NCBI GenBank assembly: GCA_026391355.1
Contig: JAPLDH010000056.1
Span: 45,869 to 109,868, forward strand
DNA: 64,000 nt
Source of the DNA: Bacteroidota bacterium
GTDB taxonomy: Bacteria > Bacteroidota > Bacteroidia > Bacteroidales > FEN-979
Reading direction: 5' to 3'
The notes beneath the pieces are model-generated. The model was not told the origin of the DNA. It did no database searches and saw only the letters and a list, made by a program, of their open reading frames with translations. A program made the position numbers and the translations under genes. Below are positions 1 to 8,695 of this stretch, piece after piece. The first letter of the stretch is position 1. Each line of letters starts with the position of its first letter.

Positions 1-11
1 GAACCCCAGGG

Positions 12-56
12 TCCCGAATACTCGGGAGACCCAAATTCCATCCCGAGTACTCGGGA
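12..56. repeat. Two copies of a 16-bp palindrome
   Basis: Positions 41-56 read TCCCGAGTACTCGGGA, a perfect palindrome. Positions 12-27 hold the same word with one change (TCCCGAATACTCGGGA). The copies are 13 bp apart and lie beyond the 3' end of the first gene. They look like dispersed extragenic palindromes rather than an operator, since no start codon is near. A double hairpin at an mRNA end is possible. Confidence 0.75.
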
Positions 57-110
57 CGGGGAATTAACCCAAATAAAAATTTGAAAGATAATTAAGGAGA
101 GAACCAGATT

Positions 111-143
111 ACGACTTACAACTTACAACTTACGACTTATCAC
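111..143. repeat. Heptamer word array, ACTTACA family
   Basis: About four consecutive 7-nt units (ACTTACA, ACTTACA, ACTTACG, ACTTATC) follow at once after the TAG stop of the leftward membrane protein gene. It is one of many such arrays in the window. Confidence 0.7.
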
Positions 144-1816
144 TAATTCAGTTCTTTCTTCTGTGTAACCTTTTTCCTGAGCTTTCTTACATAAAATGAG
201 GAAAGCACCAGCGATATGATCGCCAGGAAGAGAAAGGCCACGATCCTGTAAATGATCTCCAGCCGGGCAAGGTCAACAAGAAAAAGATTGAGCGCTGTCG
301 CAACCATATTGGCCAATGCAAGCCACCGGTATTTCATATTGTGAAGGATGAGGCTGGCCAAAAAGTAAACGATCGCTACAGCGGTCCAGGAAAGCGTGAC
401 ATATTGTAAGGGAAAAGCCTTGTAACAGGCATACAGCATGGTCAGGAACAGGAAGAAGAGGTATATGTTCCGGATCATTTCGGTCTTAATCTTCAGCCGT
501 TCTTTTTTCCAGTTGATGATACGTGCCGAAATAAAGGCCACTACAGGGAAAGAGAAGTTGATCCAGTCGATCGATCCGCTGATGACCAGATAGGTGATGA
601 GTAAGAATATATAAAGAATAAAATTCATCACAACAATGATCTTTGAACGGAACCATAAGGCTACAGAAACCACAAGCAAACTCTGGATGGAAAGAAGGAA
701 AAACGACCGGGGAATACCATTGAGACCATAGATGGTAACACTCAGCGCAACAAACCCGAACAACACATAGAGTGCAGGGGAGAATTTCCAGTCCGAGAAT
801 TTTTTCAGGGCGACTGCATATGCGATACAAAAAAATGTGATGGAAGTGAATAGCAAAACATAGTTTTTTGGGAAAAACAGGGTCACTTCGATAAACAGTA
901 ACAGTGAAAAACCCAGTCCGTTTAAAATCATGGAGGTCAGTATTGCGCTTTCAGGATACTTACCCTTTTTCATGATCAGGGGTACAAGCGAATAGATCAC
1001 GGCACAGGTCGCAATATAAAAAAAGCTGTTCTGGTGAGTTGCCACTGCCTGTAAAGGATGTCCCATGACCGGATTGCTCAGCATCCAGATCAAAATGGAG
1101 AGATATACTATAATTATCGAAAATATAAGGGTCTTGTGCCACTCAAACTTGTAAAAAAGGTAAACAGCCCCTCCTGCAATGAGGGTTTCCATCGCAAGCT
1201 GGAAGGGAGTGGAATCGCTGATAATGGCAGTGAAAAAAGTAAGGATCAATGCTACCACAGTAAGAAATTCTGATTTTTTCCGGATGGCAAAGAAATACTG
1301 AACACCGATAAGGATGAGCAGAAGGATGATTGAAACAGACAGGCTGGAAATTACAGGATTTACAGTAAAAAAATGCAGCCTGAGGATGATATAATAGAGA
1401 AGCACCTGTCCTGAAAGATTGAACAGAAAAGAGAGCTGGGAGTAATCCTTACCAATAAATTTCGAAAAGACAAGCATTCCTGAAACCAGGATAATTCCTG
1501 TCACCATAGAGATCACAGGGTGTCCGAGCCGGATGATGTATTCTGTAATGAAGATAAATCCAAGGAACAACACGATACTGCCCATCCATGAAAGCCCAAA
1601 TTCACCAAATTTTGATTCAATCAGGGATTCATCATCATTTTCATCAATTGCAGTCAGGATTGAATCGTTCTCTTGTTCGCTGTATACAGGACTGACATCA
1701 CTGACGAAAACAGTACCCATTTTAGCTTCCAGTGCAGAGACCCTGGCTTCAAGTTCATTGATCTTCCCCTGGATTGTCAAACCATCCGGATTGTTTTCGT
1801 AAACATTATCTGGCAT
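143..1816 (-). CDS. Polytopic membrane protein, DUF2339-like
   Basis: This 557-residue protein has a soluble N-terminus of about 70 residues containing a short coiled coil (INELEARVSALEAK, about residues 19-32). It is followed by some 14-16 hydrophobic segments up to a basic tail (RKLRKK). That layout, a coiled coil leading into a long run of helices, is typical of the DUF2339 family, whose function is unknown. The ATG at 1816 is the natural start. The stop codon directly touches a heptamer array. No catalytic motif was recognised, so a transport or envelope role is only inferred from the topology. Confidence 0.6.
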   Translation of the reverse strand: MPDNVYENNPDGLTIQGKINELEARVSALEAKMGTVFVSDVSPVYSEQENDSILTAIDENDDESLIESKFGEFGLSWMGSIVLFLGFIFITEYIIRLGHPVISMVTGIILVSGMLVFSKFIGKDYSQLSFLFNLSGQVLLYYIILRLHFFTVNPVISSLSVSIILLLILIGVQYFFAIRKKSEFLTVVALILTFFTAIISDSTPFQLAMETLIAGGAVYLFYKFEWHKTLIFSIIIVYLSILIWMLSNPVMGHPLQAVATHQNSFFYIATCAVIYSLVPLIMKKGKYPESAILTSMILNGLGFSLLLFIEVTLFFPKNYVLLFTSITFFCIAYAVALKKFSDWKFSPALYVLFGFVALSVTIYGLNGIPRSFFLLSIQSLLVVSVALWFRSKIIVVMNFILYIFLLITYLVISGSIDWINFSFPVVAFISARIINWKKERLKIKTEMIRNIYLFFLFLTMLYACYKAFPLQYVTLSWTAVAIVYFLASLILHNMKYRWLALANMVATALNLFLVDLARLEIIYRIVAFLFLAIISLVLSSFYVRKLRKKVTQKKELN

Positions 1817-1892
1817 AAGACCTCCTCTTTCAAATTACATAAAATGAACCCAAATTCCCTGCCTATACCGGGTTGACTAATTAGCATTTTCT

Positions 1893-1985
1893 CAACACGG
1901 ATTACACAGATAGCACAGATTGACACAGATACATGATTATCAAATATTTTAATCAGCGTATTCTGTGTAATCTGTGGTTGATCTT
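1893..1985. repeat. Imperfect inverted repeat, ACAGATTACAC words
   Basis: The left arm (ACACGGATTACACAGATA and further CACAGAT words) is mirrored by the right arm (ATTCTGTGTAATCTGTGG) across about 45 bp. The element fills the spacer between two leftward genes and could fold into a long hairpin. Related words (CCACAGATTACACA) recur at 20489-20535. Confidence 0.6.
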
Positions 1986-1994
1986 AATGATTGA

Positions 1995-3206
1995 TCAGAT
2001 CGTTACAGTTTCTGCCAGTTCTTCCGACTTCTTCCATGGCGGAAGGAGCCATAACAGAAATGCAAGGATTAACAAAGGAACAATGATCCATACAGAAGCC
2101 ATCAGGTAGCCTTCTGTACCAATGAGCCCGATTTTAAAACTGGTGAACCCATAAAAACTCTTTGAGAAAAGTTGCCCGCCAATCACGACATTCCACCGCA
2201 TGAAGAAAATACCAACCAGGATGAGCATGCTGATCACCAGGTAAATGGTATGGCGAATCTTATCCGTTGGTTTTTTGAACTGAAGGAAGGCCAATGTAAC
2301 CAATGGGACGAGTGTCCCCAGCAGTACCTGCATGATGATGAGGGTAATATAAAGTTTTCCCTGGATAAGGAGCGAGATGATCTCAAAAGATTCTTCTGCT
2401 ACATAGATGCGATGGATCTGGTCGAGGGCTTCAAGAACAAAATCAAGGATCAGAATATAAAAGAGATATTTGGCAATGGCATCAAGACAATTCATATCAG
2501 CCTTCACCTTGCGGATCTTCGATACGATCATATAAACAAACATCACCAGAGCGATCCCTGAGACCATTGCAGAAAAGAGAAATATCACGGGCATGAGTAC
2601 CGTTGACCACCATGGATTGGCCTTGACTGAACCAAAGATAAAACCGACATATCCATGTAAAAGAAAGGCTGACGGGATACCGATGATCGTAATGATATAT
2701 CCGATTTTTTCATCAAAAGCCACTGCTTTCGGGGAAATATCATATGATCCGAGGGTTAATATCTTATAGAGCCGGCTCTTCCACCCGGTAGTCTGATGCG
2801 CCCAGACTACCATATCTTTCCTGTAGTCAAACCAAATCTCCAGGAGGATAACGACCATCAGGTACCAGAGGTAAACAAATCCGAATATCGCCATGGCAGA
2901 TGTTGCGTGGGGGGTCGTCATGATTTCATAGGCACGAAAAGGCTTCCCCAGGTGATTGATCAGAGGCATTGTTGCCGTCAGCAAAAAGGCAAGAGCTGTA
3001 AGCAATGCCAGGGTGTACGTAGGTTTGAGTACCTTCACCTTGAAGACCCTTTCGAGGGATGCCAGGATAAAGGCCCCTGCTACCAACCCTGTAATATAGG
3101 GATAAAGAACGATCAGGATACTCCAGTTGAGATCGATCTCATTGGGATAAATGTACCCCTGAACCTGTGACATTACGTCGTATAACTGCTGAAAATGATG
3201 TTCCAT
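1995..3206 (-). CDS. NrfD/PsrC-type quinone-interacting membrane subunit
   Basis: This 403-residue protein has about ten hydrophobic segments and the general look of the NrfD/PsrC/HybB family, the membrane subunits that exchange electrons with menaquinol. It is the last gene of a tight leftward cluster: its start lies 1 bp after the ferredoxin stop, and a tetraheme cytochrome precedes that. The expected flow is quinol to NrfD to four [4Fe-4S] clusters to hemes, or the reverse. No molybdopterin, hydrogenase or nitrite reductase catalytic subunit is encoded next to it, so the terminal reaction cannot be named. Confidence 0.85.
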   Translation of the reverse strand: MEHHFQQLYDVMSQVQGYIYPNEIDLNWSILIVLYPYITGLVAGAFILASLERVFKVKVLKPTYTLALLTALAFLLTATMPLINHLGKPFRAYEIMTTPHATSAMAIFGFVYLWYLMVVILLEIWFDYRKDMVVWAHQTTGWKSRLYKILTLGSYDISPKAVAFDEKIGYIITIIGIPSAFLLHGYVGFIFGSVKANPWWSTVLMPVIFLFSAMVSGIALVMFVYMIVSKIRKVKADMNCLDAIAKYLFYILILDFVLEALDQIHRIYVAEESFEIISLLIQGKLYITLIIMQVLLGTLVPLVTLAFLQFKKPTDKIRHTIYLVISMLILVGIFFMRWNVVIGGQLFSKSFYGFTSFKIGLIGTEGYLMASVWIIVPLLILAFLLWLLPPWKKSEELAETVTI

Positions 3207-3207
3207 A

Positions 3208-3975
3208 TTATCTTACCTCCCCGCTTAGTGCATTATAATAAAGCTTTGAACCCGTATTCAGATGAGGTTTCAGTACCAGGCAATTATGGTCTCTAAGGAA
3301 TTTCACCAGGGGACCAGATTTATCCCTGAGGTTGCCGAAAACCCTGGCACCGGTAGGACACATTTCAAAACAGGCCGGTTGAATGCCTTTCTTTATCCTG
3401 TGATAACACAAGGAACATTTATCCGCAACCTGCTTAGCCGGATGCAGGTAACGGCAACCATAAGGGCAAGCCTGGATGCAATAGCGACATCCAATACAAT
3501 ATTTTTCATCAACCAGGACAACTCCATCGGGGGACACATATGTTGCCCCGACCGGACAAACCTGAACGCAGGGTGATTTGGAGCAATGGTTACACATCTT
3601 GGGAACAAAAAATGACTTGAAGATCTGGTCATCCGGGAGTTCCTGTTTGAATCCGTCAATTCCCCCGTTCGGTGATTCCACTTTTACCGAGCCATCCTTG
3701 GCGATCGTATATTGTTCAACCCAGGAACGAAAAAAGAAAGGTTCCATCGGGACATTGTTCTCCAGTTTACAGGATTTGGCGCACTTCCCGCAACCAATAC
3801 ATTTTTCGATATCGATCCCGATCCCATACCATGGGGTATCTCCTTTGGGTTCCTCGCCTGCGACTACAACCCCATTGAAAGGTTTCAGCACGGTGCCTGC
3901 AACAACACTGCCCGCCAGGACCAATCCTGCCCTGAGAAAGCCTCTCCTGCTTGTTTTATCTTTTTTTTCACTCAT
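3208..3975 (-). CDS. Tat-exported ferredoxin with four [4Fe-4S] clusters (DmsB/HybA/NrfC-like)
   Basis: The 255-residue protein begins with a twin-arginine leader (SRRGFLRAG, residues 9-17) and a hydrophobic stretch, predicting folded export. Sixteen cysteines fall in four groups: 59/62/65/69, 128/131/136/140, 160/163/166/170 and 187/190/202/206, the pattern for four [4Fe-4S] clusters in the DmsB/HybA/NrfC family; Cys174 is extra. It sits between the tetraheme cytochrome (12 bp upstream) and the NrfD subunit (1 bp downstream), so it is the electron-transfer partner of both. Confidence 0.93.
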   Translation of the reverse strand: MSEKKDKTSRRGFLRAGLVLAGSVVAGTVLKPFNGVVVAGEEPKGDTPWYGIGIDIEKCIGCGKCAKSCKLENNVPMEPFFFRSWVEQYTIAKDGSVKVESPNGGIDGFKQELPDDQIFKSFFVPKMCNHCSKSPCVQVCPVGATYVSPDGVVLVDEKYCIGCRYCIQACPYGCRYLHPAKQVADKCSLCYHRIKKGIQPACFEMCPTGARVFGNLRDKSGPLVKFLRDHNCLVLKPHLNTGSKLYYNALSGEVR

Positions 3976-3987
3976 CTTAACATAGAA

Positions 3988-4497
3988 TTAATATGGGTCA
4001 TGTGGAAAATGACAATCGATACATTTCAGCGATTCATTGTTTTTATCAACCAGGTTATGTTTCATCACATCCACCTGCTTTATCATAGAAATATTAACCG
4101 TATCATTCCGGAATTTTATCCTTGCCATATTCCTGTTATGACAAAGGGCACAGTTCTTTCTTTCTGCCGGTTTATCCAGCAGAAGTGAATCCGGAAGCTT
4201 CGCATGGGGTAATGTATCCGCGTATGTAACATGTTTCAATGCAGGTCCATGACAGGTTTCACAGGCAAGTCCTGCATGGTGTCCGCGGCTTTTTTCCTCC
4301 ACAATGCTCTTGTGGCATTTTATGCAGGATGAATTACCTGTAAATTGCAGGGGTTTGGCAGCATTATCCTCAAGGGACCGGCCACGGTAATGTCCATACT
4401 CGCCAAATGACGTTGGGATCATCACGTAGCGTAAGACCAGGAAAAGTGCAATAAATACTGCAAATGCGACCAATAGCCGCCGGATCTGTTGTGGCAT
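3988..4497 (-). CDS. Membrane-anchored tetraheme cytochrome c
   Basis: The 169-residue protein has one N-terminal membrane anchor (about residues 7-27) and four CXXCH heme c sites: CIKCH (58-62), CETCH (79-83), CALCH (116-120) and CIDCH (159-163). Size and anchor are like NapC/NrfH-class proteins, but the spacing is closer to generic multiheme c proteins. It is the first gene of the cluster and probably passes electrons between the ferredoxin subunit and a periplasmic partner. It ends 12 bp before the ferredoxin start. Confidence 0.9.
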   Translation of the reverse strand: MPQQIRRLLVAFAVFIALFLVLRYVMIPTSFGEYGHYRGRSLEDNAAKPLQFTGNSSCIKCHKSIVEEKSRGHHAGLACETCHGPALKHVTYADTLPHAKLPDSLLLDKPAERKNCALCHNRNMARIKFRNDTVNISMIKQVDVMKHNLVDKNNESLKCIDCHFPHDPY

Positions 4498-4798
4498 AAA
4501 AATTTATTTATATATTGTTATTCATCTATACAAATGTATTAATTTTTTATAAAACCCGGAATATCCTGATTTTTTTTTTGCATAAGAAATCGATTTTAAA
4601 TATGTTGCCCTGATCATAGTATCACCAAATTATTTATTACCTTTGCCATCTGTTAAACACCGATCCTGGTACTCTCCTGCAATTTGCATCGGTATTGAAT
4701 TACCAGACACAAATAAAATTAAGACAGGACAACAGGTAAAAACAAGCGGTAATATACCTTGAAAAATCCTTTTTCATAATTTTTAAATCATTGATTTT
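4498..4798. other. Divergent intergenic region
   Basis: About 300 AT-rich bases separate the leftward cytochrome cluster from the rightward DUF4290 gene, so it must hold both promoters. A TACCTTTG -7-like box lies at 4638-4645 on the + strand, but it lacks a -33 TTG at the right distance. No open frame or word array was seen. Confidence 0.5.
4531..4538 (-). promoter_or_regulatory. Possible -7 box for the cytochrome/ferredoxin/NrfD cluster
   Basis: Read leftward the sequence is TACATTTG, a perfect match to the Bacteroidota -7 element TAnnTTTG, about 34 nt ahead of the cytochrome start. No TTG is present at the usual distance upstream (TTCC is found instead), so the call is tentative. Confidence 0.4.
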
Positions 4799-5428
4799 AT
4801 GGAATATAACACCAATAGAGGGCTGTTATTCATCTCTGAATACGGAAGAAATATCCAGAAGATGGTACATTACATCACAACCATCGAGGACCAGGAAAAA
4901 AGAAATAAAGCGGCAAAATTCATCATCAATGTGATGAGCCAGATGCATCCCCAGGTTAGGGATACGGTGGATTACAAGCACAAGCTCTGGGATCACCTTT
5001 ACCAGATCTCGGATTTCAAGCTGGATGTGGAATCGCCATACGGGCCCCCTCCGCCGCTTGCCCTGAGCACAAAACCTGAAAGGATCGGGTATCATGATAA
5101 AGAGATCGAATTCAAGCATTATGGTAAAAATATTGCCATGATCATTGAGAAAGCGACTGAGTATGAAGAGGGGCCTGAAAAAGATGCTCTTGTGAAGACC
5201 ATCGCCAATCATCTGAAAAAATCCTACCTGAACTGGAACCGTGATTCAGTAGCAGATGAGCTGATCGAGGAACATCTCCGGATCCTCTCGAAAAACAAGC
5301 TGAAACTGCATGAATCGATCAAGCTTATTACTACCACCGACCTGCTGGCCCGAAACAACAAACGGCGTAAGTTCATCAAACCCCGTGACAATGGAAATAA
5401 TCTGAAAGGCAGAAAAAAGATGCAATGA
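4799..5428 (+). CDS. DUF4290 family protein
   Basis: This 209-residue soluble, charged, mostly helical protein is recognised as the DUF4290 family found in Bacteroidota just upstream of murA. The family has no established function. Its last codons overlap the murA start (ATGA), indicating translational coupling. A lysine-rich C-terminus (RRKFIKPRDN to GRKKMQ) could contact nucleic acid or membrane. The gene order suggests a link to cell-wall synthesis, but that is inference. Confidence 0.85.
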   Translation: MEYNTNRGLLFISEYGRNIQKMVHYITTIEDQEKRNKAAKFIINVMSQMHPQVRDTVDYKHKLWDHLYQISDFKLDVESPYGPPPPLALSTKPERIGYHDKEIEFKHYGKNIAMIIEKATEYEEGPEKDALVKTIANHLKKSYLNWNRDSVADELIEEHLRILSKNKLKLHESIKLITTTDLLARNNKRRKFIKPRDNGNNLKGRKKMQ

Positions 5429-6729
5429 GTTCTTTTGAGATCACAGGCGGTAAAAGACTAAAAGGGGAGATCATACCCCAGGGCGCCAAGAATGAAGCGC
5501 TCCAGGTGATTTGTGCCTGCCTGCTTACGCAGGAGAAAGTCACCATTCACAATGTGCCGGAGATACGGGATGTCAACAAGCTGATTGAATTGCTGAAAAC
5601 GATCGGGGTAAAAGTTGATAATCCTCAACCATCCACTTTTACATTCCAGGCCGATAAAATTGATCCTGCTTATTTACAATCGGAAGAATTCAGGGAGAAA
5701 GCCGGTACCCTGCGAGGGTCCATTATGATCCTTGGCCCTATGCTTGGGCGGTTCGCGAAGGGATACGTTTATATCCCGGGAGGTGATAAGATCGGGCGCA
5801 GGCGTTTGGATACTCATTTTACAGGCCTACAGAACCTCGGTGCAAGATTTGAATACGATGCTGAAAACCAGATGTATACAGTTCGTGCACCGGAACTGAC
5901 AGGTACGCATATGCTGCTGGATGAAGCGTCTGTTACCGGGACTGCCAATATACTGATGGCTTCTGTAATGGCGAAGGGAGAAACCGTTATTTTTAATGCT
6001 GCCTGTGAACCCTATCTTTCCCAATTATGCAGGATGTTAACCTGCATGGGTGCAAAGATCCAGGGAATCGGATCCAATCTTCTGACAATTACCGGAGTTG
6101 ATCATATGCAAGGCTGCGAGCACACACTCCTGGCCGATATGATCGAAGTAGGAAGTTTTATCGGGCTGGCAGCCATGACAGGATCCGAAATTATAATCCG
6201 CAATGTGAATTTCAGGCAACTGGGGATTATTCCGGAGGTTTTCAAACGACTTGGCGTCCAGTTGTTCCGTCAGGATGATGATATTTTTATTCCATCGCAG
6301 GAACACTATGAAGTGGAATCCTTTATGGATGGTTCTATCATGACCATATCGGATGCCCCCTGGCCAGGCTTTACTCCTGACCTGATCAGTATCATGCTTG
6401 TTGTGGCAACACAGGCAAAGGGCAGTGTGCTCATTCACCAGAAGATGTTTGAAAGCCGGTTGTTTTTTGTGGACAAGCTCATTGATATGGGTGCGAAAAT
6501 CATTCTTTGTGATCCTCACAGGGCTACAGTGATCGGCCTTGATAAGCAATATCCCTTAAAGGGTATCCGGATGTCGTCACCTGATATCCGTGCAGGCGTT
6601 GCTTTACTGATAGCAGCCCTTTCTGCCCAGGGAAAAAGCATCATCGATAACATTGAGCAGATTGACAGGGGTTATCAACACATCGACAAGCGCCTTCAAC
6701 TCCTTGGCGCAGATATTAAAAGAGTCTGA
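5425..6729 (+). CDS. murA: UDP-N-acetylglucosamine 1-carboxyvinyltransferase
   Basis: The 434-residue enzyme performs the first committed step of peptidoglycan synthesis, transferring enolpyruvate from PEP to UDP-GlcNAc in the cytoplasm. The catalytic Lys22 is in the expected GAKNEAL motif. The loop that normally carries the fosfomycin-target cysteine reads PGGDKIGRRRLD, with Asp121 in place of Cys115 of E. coli. In other bacteria this natural exchange keeps activity but blocks fosfomycin alkylation. The start overlaps the end of the DUF4290 gene by 4 bp. Length is normal for the family. Confidence 0.96.
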   Translation: MSSFEITGGKRLKGEIIPQGAKNEALQVICACLLTQEKVTIHNVPEIRDVNKLIELLKTIGVKVDNPQPSTFTFQADKIDPAYLQSEEFREKAGTLRGSIMILGPMLGRFAKGYVYIPGGDKIGRRRLDTHFTGLQNLGARFEYDAENQMYTVRAPELTGTHMLLDEASVTGTANILMASVMAKGETVIFNAACEPYLSQLCRMLTCMGAKIQGIGSNLLTITGVDHMQGCEHTLLADMIEVGSFIGLAAMTGSEIIIRNVNFRQLGIIPEVFKRLGVQLFRQDDDIFIPSQEHYEVESFMDGSIMTISDAPWPGFTPDLISIMLVVATQAKGSVLIHQKMFESRLFFVDKLIDMGAKIILCDPHRATVIGLDKQYPLKGIRMSSPDIRAGVALLIAALSAQGKSIIDNIEQIDRGYQHIDKRLQLLGADIKRV

Positions 6730-6830
6730 ACTGTCAATTTGTCCTGATCTCATCCATGGCAGGTTTTTTGATGTTTTGCGACAATCTTAAAATTTATTGA
6801 GAGATGATGAATAATGATTTATAAGAAGAA

Positions 6831-7412
6831 ATGATGCAGGAAGAAAACTTTATACAAAAGGAAGATCCCGTTGAAGAAAATAATGAAATAAAGAACGATG
6901 AGAGCGGGAATAAGGAAGAAGGAAAAGAAAAATCCCACAAATCAAAAGGGAAAAAGGATCCGAAACTTGAACAGGCAGAAGAAGAGGTTGCAAAGTTGAA
7001 TGACAAATATCTGCGGTTGTATTCCGAATTTGATAATTACCGGAAACGTACGCTGAAGGAAAAAATTGAACTGAGTAAAAACGCAGCGACCGAAGTTATT
7101 TACTCCCTTCTTCCTGTTCTTGATGATTTTGAAAGGGCAATAAGTGCTATCGAGTCGGCTTCCAACGATCCGAAAGCCTTGAAAGACGGGGTAATCCTGA
7201 TCTATTCAAAACTATTGAACCTGCTGAACCAGCAAGGGCTTGAACCGATGAAAACCATCGGGGAACCCTTCGATACCGACTTCCATGAAGCGATCACCAA
7301 CATTGCGGCCACTTCTCCTGAACAACAGGGGAAAGTCCTCGATGAGGTTTCAAAAGGGTACCTGTTGAATGGAAAGGTGATAAGGTACGCCAAGGTAGTG
7401 GTAGGAAGTTAG
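6831..7412 (+). CDS. grpE: Nucleotide exchange factor GrpE
   Basis: The 193-residue protein has a highly charged N-terminal region (residues 1-55), a long coiled coil, then the conserved GrpE core (KYLRLYSEFDNYRKRT, about 62-77) and a C-terminal beta domain containing GEPFDTDFHEA. GrpE releases ADP from DnaK. dnaJ follows 75 bp downstream, the usual Bacteroidota order. The ATG at 6831 was chosen; a second Met codon follows directly. No clear heat-shock promoter was seen. Confidence 0.95.
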   Translation: MMQEENFIQKEDPVEENNEIKNDESGNKEEGKEKSHKSKGKKDPKLEQAEEEVAKLNDKYLRLYSEFDNYRKRTLKEKIELSKNAATEVIYSLLPVLDDFERAISAIESASNDPKALKDGVILIYSKLLNLLNQQGLEPMKTIGEPFDTDFHEAITNIAATSPEQQGKVLDEVSKGYLLNGKVIRYAKVVVGS

Positions 7413-7420
7413 CATAAAAT

Positions 7421-7451
7421 ACGTTACGCGTTACGCGTCACGCGTGACGAT
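7421..7451. repeat. Heptamer word array, CGTTACG family
   Basis: Four 7-nt units (CGTTACG, CGTTACG, CGTCACG, CGTGACG) lie between grpE and dnaJ. The same family recurs at 11068-11097 and, in frame, at 48481-48511. The units are rich in CG and partly self-complementary. Confidence 0.75.
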
Positions 7452-7487
7452 TTACAGTTTTAAGACCTTATAACAGGGAATATAGTA

Positions 7488-8648
7488 ATGTCGAAGCGTG
7501 ATTTTTATGAAATACTGGAAGTTTCAAAAGATGCTTCACAGGAAGAATTGAAAAAGGCTTACCGGAAGCAGGCATTGAAATGGCATCCCGATAAGAACCC
7601 GGGGAATAAAGATGCGGAAGAGAATTTCAAGGAAGCTGCCGAAGCATATGAGATTCTGAGCGATCCCGATAAGAGGAAGCGTTATAACCAATTCGGGCAT
7701 GCCGGGGTCAGCGGTAACTCTTCAGGTTTTTCAGGATTCGGAGGAGGAATGAGCATCGACGAGATATTCCGTCATTTCGGGGATATTTTCGGAGGCGGAT
7801 TTGATGACCCTTTCGGATCCATGTTTGGAGGAGGACGAAACCGTAGGGTTGTCAACAAGGGAAGCAACCTGCGGGTCAAGGTGAAACTTACGATCGAAGA
7901 AATCGCACACGGAACTGAAAAGAAAATCAAGGTCAATAAATACATTGCATGTGAAACCTGTCATGGAACAGGAGCAAAAGGCGCAAATGCCTTCCATACC
8001 TGTTCAACATGCAATGGTTCAGGACAAATAACCCAGGTCACAAGGACATTCCTTGGACAGATGCAAACTACCTCAGTATGTCCTCACTGTGGTGGTGAAG
8101 GGAAGGTTATTACTGACAAATGTCCTGATTGCGCAGGAAACGGGGTAATTAAAGGGGAAGAGGTTATTTCGATTAAATTACCTGCCGGTGTTGCAGAAGG
8201 TATGCAGCTTTCGCTCACCGGCAAAGGGAATGCTGCCGCAAGAGGCGGGGAACCGGGTGATCTGTTTGTACAGATCGAAGAGATCAAACACCCTGATATT
8301 GAACGTGATGGAAATAACCTTCTTGTTAATCTTTTTATCAGCTTTATTGATGCAACATTGGGAACTTCTGTAGATGTTCCTGCGATAGACGGAAAAATCA
8401 AGATCAGGATTGAACCCGGAACGCAAAGCGGAAAAATTCTTCGTCTGAAGGGGAAAGGATTGATGAGTATCAATGCCTATGAAGGGAAAGGTGACCTGAT
8501 GGTAACATTTCATGTATGGACTCCCAGGAGCCTGACAAAAGAGGAGAAATTAATACTTGAAAAACTGGGAAAATCATCCAGCTTTACCCCTCACCCTGAT
8601 ATAAAGGACAAGAATTTTTTTTCAAGGGTTAAGGATTATTTTGAATAG
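7488..8648 (+). CDS. dnaJ: Chaperone DnaJ
   Basis: The 386-residue co-chaperone has the complete type I layout: a J domain (residues 1-70) with HPD at 33-35, a Gly/Phe linker, a zinc domain with four CXXCXGXG-type motifs (CETCHGTG, CSTCNGSG, CPHCGGEG, CPDCAGNG) and a C-terminal substrate domain. It stimulates DnaK ATPase and delivers unfolded proteins in the cytoplasm. It follows grpE and precedes an ABC exporter pair, an order common in Bacteroidota. Confidence 0.97.
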   Translation: MSKRDFYEILEVSKDASQEELKKAYRKQALKWHPDKNPGNKDAEENFKEAAEAYEILSDPDKRKRYNQFGHAGVSGNSSGFSGFGGGMSIDEIFRHFGDIFGGGFDDPFGSMFGGGRNRRVVNKGSNLRVKVKLTIEEIAHGTEKKIKVNKYIACETCHGTGAKGANAFHTCSTCNGSGQITQVTRTFLGQMQTTSVCPHCGGEGKVITDKCPDCAGNGVIKGEEVISIKLPAGVAEGMQLSLTGKGNAAARGGEPGDLFVQIEEIKHPDIERDGNNLLVNLFISFIDATLGTSVDVPAIDGKIKIRIEPGTQSGKILRLKGKGLMSINAYEGKGDLMVTFHVWTPRSLTKEEKLILEKLGKSSSFTPHPDIKDKNFFSRVKDYFE

Positions 8649-8695
8649 ACTATTATACGATACCAACCTGAACTGACAAACCATAACCACATTTC

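Noticed and set aside
3578..3985. Open frame opposite the ferredoxin gene
   Set aside because: It is a shadow of the Cys-rich coding frame, with no signal, family or promoter of its own; the same holds for the many other antisense frames of 60-220 codons, such as 51014-51577 and 53599-54261.
1995..4497. Complete nitrite, polysulfide or DMSO reductase
   Set aside because: No catalytic molybdopterin or pentaheme subunit is encoded in the cluster.
4638..4645. Promoter of the DUF4290-murA genes (TACCTTTG)
   Set aside because: No TTG lies 17-23 nt upstream and the distance to the start codon is about 150 nt; left as a mention only.
6730..6790. Rho-independent terminator after murA (T-run near 6766)
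   Set aside because: The possible stem CCTG/CAGG has only four pairs with a long loop.
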